From contig CARTDZ010000006.1 in the NCBI GenBank assembly GCA_949067325.1, forward strand, positions 5,236-22,039: a stretch of 16,804 bases of DNA. Reading direction: 5' to 3'. This stretch comes from an uncultured Eubacteriales bacterium (GTDB lineage: Bacteria; Bacillota; Clostridia; Christensenellales; UBA1242). This document shows, piece by piece, positions 1 through 6,178 of the stretch; the first letter of the stretch is position 1; each line of letters starts with the position of its first letter. Below the pieces are notes generated by a model, which did no database searches, was not told the origin of the DNA, and was given only the letters and a program-made list of their open reading frames with translations. Made by a program: the position numbers and the translations under genes.

Positions 1-3
1 TTG

Positions 4-44
4 ATGACGATTTCATCGTCATAAGCAAAACTAAGTTTTGCTTA
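4..44. repeat. Two adjacent perfect hairpins
   Basis: Positions 4-22 form an 8-bp stem (ATGACGAT with ATCGTCAT) around a 3-base loop. Positions 22-44 form an 11-bp stem (TAAGCAAAACT with AGTTTTGCTTA) around one base. The two share base 22. They lie downstream of the minus-strand tRNA-Leu, so they could end or process that transcript, but neither is followed by a long U-tract on either strand. They could also belong to a gene whose main part lies left of the window. The pairing is seen directly; the function is unknown. Confidence 0.55.
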
Positions 45-76
45 GACTACCGCATTAGTTGATTTGATTTTTCTGG

Positions 77-162
77 TGGTGCCGAAGGCGGGAGTCGAAC
101 CCGCATGAAGTTGCCCTCGGCAGATTTTGAGTCTGCTGCGTCTGCCATTCCGCCACTTCGGC
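77..162 (-). tRNA. tRNA-Leu (anticodon CAA)
   Basis: Read on the minus strand this is an 86-base class II tRNA. The acceptor stem is GCCGAAG paired with CTTCGGC, followed by discriminator A and an encoded CCA. The anticodon stem GCAGA/TCTGC encloses the loop CTCAAAA, giving anticodon CAA, which reads UUG leucine codons. The T arm is GCGGG-TTCGACT-CCCGC. The extended variable arm (GAGG paired with CTTC) is as expected for leucine tRNAs. All arms pair cleanly, so the gene looks functional. Confidence 0.97.
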
Positions 163-185
163 AAGTATAAAAAGATAAAAACCAA

Positions 186-213
186 GTTGTAAAGTCTTAA
201 ATATTATTGTCAA
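186..213 (-). promoter_or_regulatory. Putative promoter of tRNA-Leu
   Basis: On the minus strand a perfect TTGACA (208-213) is followed 16 bases later by TACAAC (186-191), a 4/6 match to the -10 consensus. Transcription would start about 15-20 bases upstream of the mature tRNA 5' end. The -35 box is strong and the -10 box weak, so this is a sequence-only candidate. Confidence 0.4.
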
Positions 214-487
214 AAACCAATCTACAATCAAATTTGTTTCTTACATATTACACATAATATTTACAACAATGATAGTTTACCACATCTTATCAAAATTTTC
301 AAGCAAATTGATGATTTTGTTGTCAATTTCTAAAAAAAACATATAGTTCAACAAATTCACTTGCCAAAAGTTGTTCCAAAATGTTTCAAAACAAAGAAAT
401 TGACTTTATTTTGACGGCAAAGTGTAGTCAATTGTCGAAAAATTTTTGAAAATAATTGCAAAAGTGCCAAAATAGTGGCAGTAAACA

Positions 488-516
488 TTGACTACAAAAA
501 ACTTTAATTTTATACT
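488..516 (+). promoter_or_regulatory. Strong sigma-A-type promoter
   Basis: TTGACT (488-493), a 17-base spacer and TATACT (511-516) each match the vegetative consensus at five of six positions. Transcription would start near 523, just before GGAGGAGG (531-538) and the ATG at 544. This is the best promoter in the window and should drive the regulator gene. Confidence 0.75.
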
Positions 517-543
517 TTTTATAAAACAAAGGAGGAGGTCTTT

Positions 544-1065
544 ATGACAAAATATATTTGGCCAAAAACAATTTTATCAGCTTACAGGTATCTTGAAAGG
601 ATATGCGATGCAATCGATCGTCTTGTTGAAAGCAAGGCGTTAAACTCATTTTATATGGGTGGAACAAACTTTTCAAACAACAATATTTCAGTTGTTGCTG
701 ATAAGTTGATAGAACTTGGTCAGCGTAAAGTGACCCTAATCAATTTGAAGATAGTTTGCGAAATGGCATTGCAAAAATGCAAAGACAAACATTCTGAAAT
801 CTTGATTGAAAAATACGTCGACTGTGAAAAAGCAAAAGACATTGCTCAAAGACATGATATGACAATGAGAACGTATTTTCGCAGGCTTAGCTCGGCAGAA
901 ATAGAATTTTCTGCAAACCTAAACATGATGGGCTATAGCGACAAAAAACTCGCCGAAGACTTGGCTGGCGAGCAGTGGATTTGTGAAATATATAAAAGAT
1001 ATTTTTCAAAACAGCAGGATCTTGACTTAAGCGACTGCAAAATTGACAAACTTGCTCTTTGCTAA
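544..1065 (+). CDS. Sigma-region-4-like HTH regulator
   Basis: This encodes a 173-residue soluble protein with no signal peptide or membrane segment. The N-terminal half is predicted mostly helical. Around residues 85-120 is a pattern typical of sigma-70 region 4 and late phage regulators of the ArpU/RinA kind: a helix, then YVDCEKAKDIAQRHDMTMR and YFRRL, that is a helix-turn-helix with an RTYFRR recognition-helix end. A DNA-binding or sigma-like role is inferred from this pattern only. The start is secure: GGAGGAGG lies five bases before ATG, behind a near-consensus promoter. The gene meets the minus-strand SH3 gene tail to tail, with the two stop codons overlapping. A phage-type terminase follows about 1 kb downstream, which would fit a phage late-gene activator, but the gene between them points the other way. 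It could equally be a chromosomal regulator. Confidence 0.7.
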   Translation: MTKYIWPKTILSAYRYLERICDAIDRLVESKALNSFYMGGTNFSNNNISVVADKLIELGQRKVTLINLKIVCEMALQKCKDKHSEILIEKYVDCEKAKDIAQRHDMTMRTYFRRLSSAEIEFSANLNMMGYSDKKLAEDLAGEQWICEIYKRYFSKQQDLDLSDCKIDKLALC

Positions 1066-1910
1066 CCTAAATCACTTTCATCAAATTCAAAATAATCTGT
1101 TTTACGCTTTCTCTTGAAAGGAGAACGTTTCTCCTTAGAAAGCTGACCATGTGAAAGGGTAGGACGAATAAGAAGGTATAAAATAACTGCACAAGGCACG
1201 CTTACACCAACAATAATCAACACTTTTGCAGTGTTTGAAAGTCCACCAAGTTCAGTCGGCTCAGTTGGAAAAAGTGGCGTGGTTATCAGAGGAAATGTTT
1301 CAGTGTTGAGAGGTATGTCTTCTTCAATCTTATCGCAAAAAACTGAATAAAGATATCCTTGATAAAAATTTCCATCTTCTGCAGTAAACTTGCAAAAATA
1401 CCAAGTAGAACTTTTTTCAGGAACGAGATGTTCGCCTGTCACCTTGCCGTAGTAAACTAAATTTTCAGCAAGATATGGCACTTGAGAAATCATTTCGCTT
1501 TGAGAAGAAGGTTTGGAGTAAAGCGGAAGTCCACCTAAAGAGAAAACTCTGAAACTTGTTGAATAAAATGGGCTTTGAGGAGTGCCGTCCATAACTGAAA
1601 CTTGACTTTTGCGTACATAACCGTAGACGTCATTATAACGAGCATAATAAAAATCTTCTTTCTCTGCCATTATGACAAGAAAATAACTTTTTGGAATTTC
1701 AAAAAGCTGATTTGCTGAAAGAGAAGAAGGTGAAGAATAAAGATATATGTCATCTTCGGTCACCTTTGCATAATATTCCTCTCTGGCAGAAGAGGCCAGC
1801 ACGCTGGCACCGCTCGCACCGCTATCGCTCGCGACGCCAGCCGCTATCGCAAAAGCAAACAGACAGAAAAAATTCAGAGATAAACCCAAAAACAAACTTA
1901 ACTTTTTCAT
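1062..1910 (-). CDS. Secreted membrane-anchored SH3-like protein
   Basis: This encodes 282 residues. A signal peptide (about 1-25: MKKLS then a hydrophobic run ending AIAAG) is followed by a short Ala/Ser/Gly linker. Two SH3-like segments follow, about 47-108 and 117-195. They share features such as LYSSPSS and LYSKPSS after a beta strand, and YGYVRKSQV and YQGYLYSVF at the ends, as in bacterial SH3 repeats. A Pro/Thr-rich stretch precedes one membrane helix (about 227-250). A basic cytoplasmic tail (RSPFKRKRK) with an acidic, aromatic end (DYFEFDESDLG) closes the chain. The protein should face outward; SH3-like domains often bind cell-wall peptides, so a wall-sensing or wall-binding role is an inference. 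The ATG at 1910 starts the signal peptide, but no clear ribosome binding site precedes it. The coding for residues 20-38 is unusually GC-rich. Confidence 0.8.
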   Translation of the reverse strand: MKKLSLFLGLSLNFFCLFAFAIAAGVASDSGASGASVLASSAREEYYAKVTEDDIYLYSSPSSLSANQLFEIPKSYFLVIMAEKEDFYYARYNDVYGYVRKSQVSVMDGTPQSPFYSTSFRVFSLGGLPLYSKPSSQSEMISQVPYLAENLVYYGKVTGEHLVPEKSSTWYFCKFTAEDGNFYQGYLYSVFCDKIEEDIPLNTETFPLITTPLFPTEPTELGGLSNTAKVLIIVGVSVPCAVILYLLIRPTLSHGQLSKEKRSPFKRKRKTDYFEFDESDLG

Positions 1911-1952
1911 GATTTTATTTTAAAACAAAAACACCACTAGCCGAAGCAAAAT

Positions 1953-1991
1953 TTTGTCAAAAAAAGAGAAATTTGTGTTATTTTTGACAAA
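1953..1991. promoter_or_regulatory. Inverted repeat with divergent TTGACA boxes
   Basis: TTTGTCAAAAA (1953-1963) and TTTTTGACAAA (1981-1991) are perfect reverse complements separated by 17 bases. Each arm holds a TTGACA, one facing each of the divergent genes at 1910 (minus) and 2027 (plus). It could be a pair of -35 boxes, an operator, or both. For the plus strand a weak TATTAA (2006-2011) lies 16 bases downstream of TTGACA; for the minus strand no convincing -10 box is seen at the right distance. Confidence 0.4.
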
Positions 1992-2026
1992 GCGGCAGGG
2001 TGTTTTATTAAATTATAGGAGAAAAT

Positions 2027-3469
2027 ATGAAAGATATATCAAAAAAGCTGAAACTTTTGCAAGAAGAACTTGAAAATAGAAAAAAGAATGACAATCTGTC
2101 AAGATATAATACGGGTGAAAAGAAACATCAAAAACAACTTCTTTTTCATCAGTGTCCCAAGAAAAATAGATGGGTGTTTGGCGGCAATCGCAGTGGCAAG
2201 ACAGAATGTGGCGCCGTTGAAACAGTTTATTTAGCTCGCGGAATTCACCCTTATAGCCAAAACAAACCCAATATAAGCGGTTGGGTGGTCAGCCTCTCAA
2301 AACAAGTGCAAAGAGATGTCGCGCAAGCAAAAATTCTTCATTATCTGCGCCCTGACCACATTGAAAAAATAGTCATGTCAAGTGGCCGAGCAGATAGTGC
2401 TGAAAGCGGAATAATCGATTTCATCTTGGTGCGTAATGTATTTGGTGGCCTGTCAAAAATAGGCTTCAAAAGTTGCGATCAAGGTCGCGAAAAATTTCAA
2501 GGATCTTCTCTCGATTTTGTCTGGTTTGATGAGGAGCCTCCATATGATATCTATCAAGAGTGTCGTATGCGCGTGCTTGATCGCGGAGGAATAATATTCG
2601 GCACAATGACACCGCTCAAAGGATTGACGTGGGTGTATAATCAAATATATTTGAACGAAGCAAATGACGACGAAGTTTGGTATATTCAAATGGAATGGGC
2701 AGACAATCCCTATCTTGACAGTCGCGAACTCGAAAACCTTACCCAAACTCTGAGTGAAGAAGAACTTGAAAGCCGCCGCTATGGCAAATTCATGCAAAAT
2801 GGAGGCATGGTCTACAGCGAATTTGACGAAAAAATCCACGTAATCGACCCTTTCACAATTCCTCTTGAATGGTATGACAACATCTCAATCGACCCTGGTC
2901 TTAACAATCCTCTTTCAGCTCATTGGTACGCAGCCGATTATGACAACAATGTTTATGTGATTGAAGAACACTTTGAAAAAGGTCGCGATGTAGATTATCA
3001 CGCAAGCAAAATAAAAGAAAAGTCGGCAAGGCTGAATTGGCATTATTCACAAAACGGAATGCTTAACGCGCTTATTGACAGCGCAGCAAGCCAACGCACG
3101 CTCGCTAGTCGCAAAAACGTAGTTGAACTGTTTTATGAAAATGGCATTCTCGCCAATCCAAGGGTCAACAAAGACCTCTTTAGTGGCATCAGCCTTGTCA
3201 AACGCTATCTAAAAGACGGAGAGGGCAAAGCTCATCTTTTCATATTTCGCAATTGCGTAAATTTAATCCGCGAAATCAAGGCTTACTACTGGAGTGATGG
3301 TGATCGCCCAGCAAAAACTGATGACCACTGTCTCGACGAAATGCGTTATTATCTCATGTCTCGACCAAGCCTAGCAAATATCTACTCGCCAGCTTCAGCA
3401 AGCAAAAGCTTGGTGCAAAAAGACAAAGCAAAACTTATAAAAAACAAAAAAAATAATTGGCAAAGATAA
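2027..3469 (+). CDS. Phage-type terminase large subunit (TerL)
   Basis: This encodes 480 residues with the full two-domain layout of the DNA-packaging motor of tailed phages. In the ATPase domain there is a Walker A motif GGNRSGKT (52-59), a Walker B motif VWFDEE (165-170, likely catalytic Glu169) and a coupling motif GTMTPLKG (192-199). The C-terminal RNase H-like nuclease domain has acidic residues in the expected places: Asp289 in SIDPG, Asp351 in LIDSA, and DDHCLDEMRY (432-441). In a phage this enzyme cuts concatemeric DNA and pumps it into the procapsid. ATG follows AGGAGA by a few bases. There is no small terminase, portal, protease, capsid or tail gene in the window. The reading frame is nevertheless unbroken and no key residue is missing. 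It is either the survivor of a decayed prophage or satellite, or a domesticated enzyme. Confidence 0.9.
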   Translation: MKDISKKLKLLQEELENRKKNDNLSRYNTGEKKHQKQLLFHQCPKKNRWVFGGNRSGKTECGAVETVYLARGIHPYSQNKPNISGWVVSLSKQVQRDVAQAKILHYLRPDHIEKIVMSSGRADSAESGIIDFILVRNVFGGLSKIGFKSCDQGREKFQGSSLDFVWFDEEPPYDIYQECRMRVLDRGGIIFGTMTPLKGLTWVYNQIYLNEANDDEVWYIQMEWADNPYLDSRELENLTQTLSEEELESRRYGKFMQNGGMVYSEFDEKIHVIDPFTIPLEWYDNISIDPGLNNPLSAHWYAADYDNNVYVIEEHFEKGRDVDYHASKIKEKSARLNWHYSQNGMLNALIDSAASQRTLASRKNVVELFYENGILANPRVNKDLFSGISLVKRYLKDGEGKAHLFIFRNCVNLIREIKAYYWSDGDRPAKTDDHCLDEMRYYLMSRPSLANIYSPASASKSLVQKDKAKLIKNKKNNWQR

Positions 3470-3486
3470 AATAATTTGTATTTTAT
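3466..3486 (+). terminator. Weak AT-only hairpin at the terL stop
   Basis: ATAAAATA and TATTTTAT form an 8-bp stem with a 5-base loop, overlapping the TAA of the terminase gene. There are no GC pairs, so it is at best a weak terminator. Confidence 0.25.
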
Positions 3487-3515
3487 TTGGAAAAATAATC
3501 AATATATGATAAATT
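3487..3515 (+). promoter_or_regulatory. Candidate promoter of the GLUG surface gene
   Basis: TTGGAA (3487-3492), a 17-base spacer ending in TGA, and TAAATT (3510-3515) give a moderate -35 and an extended -10 arrangement. It would leave an untranslated leader of about 180 bases that holds the palindrome and inverted repeat listed next. The region is very AT-rich, so chance matches are likely. Confidence 0.3.
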
Positions 3516-3527
3516 TATTATATAAAA

Positions 3528-3551
3528 AAATTTATTAATATTAATAAATTT
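3528..3551. repeat. Perfect 24-bp AT palindrome
   Basis: AAATTTATTAAT is directly followed by its exact reverse complement ATTAATAAATTT. AAATTTATTA also occurs once just upstream, ending at 3520, as a direct repeat. It lies between the terminase and the GLUG gene and may be an operator, a cruciform site or simply low-complexity sequence. Confidence 0.6.
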
Positions 3552-3561
3552 AACATATCCA

Positions 3562-3615
3562 AAGTTTTAGAAGAGCAAATGCAAAATCTTCACTCAAACA
3601 ATATTTCTAAAACTT
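3562..3615 (+). repeat. 11-bp inverted repeat in leader of GLUG gene
   Basis: AAGTTTTAGAA (3562-3572) pairs perfectly with TTCTAAAACTT (3605-3615) across 32 bases. A nested GAAGA/TCTTC pairing exists inside. It would form a hairpin in the untranslated leader, about 90 bases before the ATG. No known riboswitch was recognised. Confidence 0.4.
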
Positions 3616-3704
3616 GAAAAACAAAATTTTTACCCAAATCAACAAGTTTGCCACTAGCACTCGACAACAAAAATGAAAAAAACAAAATTACAAAAGGATT
3701 AAAT

Positions 3705-5921
3705 ATGAAAAAGTTGTCACTTTCACTCTTCTCATTTGTTTTGCTGCTTGCAGGTGCATTCCTCGCTGGCGGACTTTTGCCAATTATGCCAGCAAGAGCA
3801 GCTGAGGAAGATGAAATTTACATAAACCAAAACAACTTTGTCGAAGTATTTTCAAATCAACAAAACTACTCAAAAAATTTGACTTTGACTTGTGATATAG
3901 ATTTTTCTACTCTCGAAAATGCTCAATCAATCTATTCCACTTCAAAAACTTTTACAGGCACTTTTGATGGCAGGGGTTACACCATTTCAAACTTGATTTT
4001 GACCTCTTCTGACAACAATTTCGGTCTCTTCTCTCAAACTCAAAATGCTACAATAAAAAACTTAAAACTTGACGGACAAATCACTTTCAATTTTTCTGAC
4101 AACCTAAGCGTCAATGCAGGTACGCTTGTCGGACTTTCTAGAAATACCACCATAGAAAACTGCCTTATCGGCGGCTCATCAACACCAACAATTCTCGCAA
4201 ACGCTGACCAAACGCTTCAAACCAAAGCATCAACCATTCTTGGCGGCCTCGTTGGTTATGGGCAAGACACAAATATTTCAAACTGTCTCTCTTACGCTCA
4301 AATAGAACTCATTTCTCTACCAACATTTTCATACACAAACTATGTAGGTGGCCTTGTCGGACAACAAATAGGTGGCAATATCACAAACAGTGTTTCAGGT
4401 GGAAATATCTCTGACAAATCAGCACAACCAACATCAAACGACCTAAAAAACATTTGTGGCGGAATTGTCGGCCAAATCTCAGGCCAAAACGCTGAAATAA
4501 GAAACACCATGTTTATCGGCACGATTTCTTCGCAAGATGAAAATTCGGTTGCCGCAATAGCTGGTGATATCTCAAGTCTCAACACTCCAAAAAATGGAAA
4601 TATCGAATACTCATACTGGTCAGCTGAAACTCTAAAGCCTTATCCAACTCAAAGTGCATATCAGCCACTAGACAGCACAAAACTCAAACCTCAACTTCAT
4701 TATGGCAGCGACTTTTTCGCAGACACTCAAAATTGGTATCCTCTTTCAAAAGGGTGGGATTTTGATTTGACTTGGGTTATCAAAAACTCAAATCTTCGCT
4801 TGCAACAATTTGAAACTTTTGACTTTGCACTTTCAAATATGCAAAATTCAATTCTTAGTTCAGTCAAATTTAAAGACCAAAGCACAAACACAACAACAAT
4901 TTCAGCCAAGTTTGGACAAGAGGTCACAATAGAACTCGAAATAAAAGAAGAGTTTGCACCATATTATCAACTTTCACACGTCAGCGTCAACAATGTGCTT
5001 ACTTCAAACTTTGAAGCAGTGCAAATCGAAAATGATGACAAAATAATAGGCTATCAAGTGAAACTCATCTCTTCAGACATGACCGACGGCATATATTCTT
5101 TTGATTTTAACGCAATTCGTTTTGCCTGCTTCGCGGCAGTCGACGATCCTTCTCAAGGCGGCGTAAAAGAAAAGACAGGAACAGAGGCAACCGACCTTTT
5201 GCCACTAAATCTCTCTTATGACAGCTTGCCAGTCACAGTGGTCGCAGAAGCCAAAGGCATCTATACTTTTACTCATTGGCAACTGTACCTAAAGGATCAA
5301 GATGGCAATTTTCAACCAAGCAATGCATCTTTTGATGCTGAAAACCGCAGCCTTGAAATCAAGTTCGGCCAAGCACCATTCAATCGCGAATTCGTCCTCA
5401 AAGCCAACTTTTCAAGCGAAAACGCTATTGCAGTCAAGTTTAACCCTCTCGGCACAAGCCAAGGCATAAAGTCAATCACTCTTTCTGGCAGCGAATATAA
5501 CGAAGAGGCTATAAAGGTGTCTTCAACCAATCGCTCGGTCGTTCTTCGCGTGGTTTTAAACAATGGCTACAAACTTGACACAAACAACTTGGTCGCTTTC
5601 TTAAAAAATTATTATGGAACTTCTCCAACCTCAACAATTGTAAGACTAGTTGAAGAAGAACGCGAAGAGCCAGTCTATGAGTTTGTGTTGAATATGAACG
5701 CGGTCAGCCAAAACATCTCAGACAAACAAATCACAATTCCACTTTCAATACGAGAAGAAGGCAATTCAAACGCAAAAAATCTCACATGGCTTTATATAAC
5801 ACTTCCAATAGTTGCAGTCGTCGCAGCAGGAACATTAACTCTCATAATCCTTCTTCGTCGCAAAAGAACAGCCAACAAATTGAAAAAACCAAAAGAAGAT
5901 ATAAATGATTATTATTTATAA
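3705..5921 (+). CDS. Secreted GLUG-repeat surface protein, membrane-anchored
   Basis: This encodes 738 residues. The start at 3705 is chosen because AAGGA lies six bases upstream and the signal peptide (MKKLSLSLF to about residue 33, MPARAA) begins there; the frame is open further upstream but has no start signal. Residues about 75-320 hold five or six GLUG-like units, recognisable as GGLVGYG...ISNCLS, GGLVGQQIGGNITNSVSGG, GGIVGQ...IRNTMF and similar, plus FTGTFDGRGYTISNL at the start. The C-terminal half has a segment resembling an InlB-type B-repeat (LPVTVVAEAKGIYTFTHWQL to FVLKANF). One membrane helix (about 697-722) is followed by a basic tail RRKRTANKLKK and an acidic, aromatic end DDYYL-like. 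There is no LPXTG motif. It is probably a cell-surface adhesin-like or structural protein; its ligand is unknown. Its architecture parallels the SH3-like protein at 1062-1910. Confidence 0.85.
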   Translation: MKKLSLSLFSFVLLLAGAFLAGGLLPIMPARAAEEDEIYINQNNFVEVFSNQQNYSKNLTLTCDIDFSTLENAQSIYSTSKTFTGTFDGRGYTISNLILTSSDNNFGLFSQTQNATIKNLKLDGQITFNFSDNLSVNAGTLVGLSRNTTIENCLIGGSSTPTILANADQTLQTKASTILGGLVGYGQDTNISNCLSYAQIELISLPTFSYTNYVGGLVGQQIGGNITNSVSGGNISDKSAQPTSNDLKNICGGIVGQISGQNAEIRNTMFIGTISSQDENSVAAIAGDISSLNTPKNGNIEYSYWSAETLKPYPTQSAYQPLDSTKLKPQLHYGSDFFADTQNWYPLSKGWDFDLTWVIKNSNLRLQQFETFDFALSNMQNSILSSVKFKDQSTNTTTISAKFGQEVTIELEIKEEFAPYYQLSHVSVNNVLTSNFEAVQIENDDKIIGYQVKLISSDMTDGIYSFDFNAIRFACFAAVDDPSQGGVKEKTGTEATDLLPLNLSYDSLPVTVVAEAKGIYTFTHWQLYLKDQDGNFQPSNASFDAENRSLEIKFGQAPFNREFVLKANFSSENAIAVKFNPLGTSQGIKSITLSGSEYNEEAIKVSSTNRSVVLRVVLNNGYKLDTNNLVAFLKNYYGTSPTSTIVRLVEEEREEPVYEFVLNMNAVSQNISDKQITIPLSIREEGNSNAKNLTWLYITLPIVAVVAAGTLTLIILLRRKRTANKLKKPKEDINDYYL

Positions 5922-6086
5922 TTTAAACTTTCAATAATCTAAACTTTTCAATAATCTAAACTGTGATATTTCAAATTGTTTAATAATTTAAGCTGTTTAT
6001 ATTTGTTAATTCAAACTATTTATAATCTATAACTATTTATAATTTAAAACTGCTTTGCAATCTAAAAGTATTTATAATCTAAAAAC
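5913..6086. repeat. Degenerate 16-18-bp tandem repeats after the GLUG gene
   Basis: About ten units of 16-18 bases share the pattern TATTTATAATCTAAAC. Well-preserved units are at 6017-6033, 6034-6050 and 6069-6086. The first unit, TATTTATAATTTAAAC (5913-5928), includes the final codons and the TAA of the surface-protein gene. Units diverge most in the middle (about 5960-6010). The sequence is seen directly; slippage or duplication starting from the gene's end is the inferred origin. Confidence 0.65.
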
Positions 6087-6113
6087 TATAAATATCATAA
6101 AAAATCAAACATT

Positions 6114-6156
6114 CTTCAAAAAAACGCCGCTTTAGAGTAGGGCGTTTTTTTTGAAG
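6114..6156. terminator. Bidirectional Rho-independent terminator
   Basis: CTTC-A7-CGCC (6114-6128) pairs with GGCG-T8-GAAG (6141-6156), with one bulged T and a 12-base loop. GGCG followed by eight T serves the plus strand; the mirror image serves the minus strand. It lies between two convergent genes, the GLUG surface protein and the substrate-binding lipoprotein, and probably ends both. Confidence 0.85.
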
Positions 6157-6178
6157 CTAAAACTAAAAAACAAAATTT

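Larger units (their letters stand above)
163..543. other. AT-rich intergenic region with repeated ATTGACT boxes
   Basis: No gene is visible in these 381 bases. The left end carries the candidate tRNA promoter and the right end the strong promoter of the regulator at 544. Between them, AATTGACT (398-405) and its inverse AGTCAATT (426-433) form an 8-bp inverted repeat with a 20-base spacer. The string GTAGTCAAT (424-432) is the exact reverse complement of ATTGACTAC (487-495), which covers the -35 box. A small hairpin TGCCA/TGGCA (465-480) sits just upstream of that -35 box. These could be operators; nothing in the sequence identifies a binding protein. Confidence 0.45.

Noticed and set aside
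3..62. Open frame from the left edge to a TGA at 60-62, possible end of a plus-strand gene
   Set aside because: Only 19 codons, no recognisable domain, and the stretch is dominated by two hairpins; it cannot be supported without sequence to the left.
1691..1912. 73-codon plus-strand frame opposite the SH3-like gene
   Set aside because: It is basic, low-complexity and antisense to the signal peptide and linker, with no ribosome binding site.
3648..3704. TTG start that would lengthen the GLUG protein by 19 residues
   Set aside because: No ribosome binding site, and the added hydrophilic residues would precede a clear signal peptide that begins at the ATG at 3705.
5000..5921. Sortase-anchored (LPXTG) surface protein
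   Set aside because: No LPXTG-like motif occurs before the C-terminal helix, and the tail is longer than a sorting signal; a plain membrane anchor fits better.
544..5921. A complete prophage or phage satellite
   Set aside because: Only a terminase and a possible regulator are present; there is no integrase, portal, capsid, tail, lysis gene or attachment repeat.
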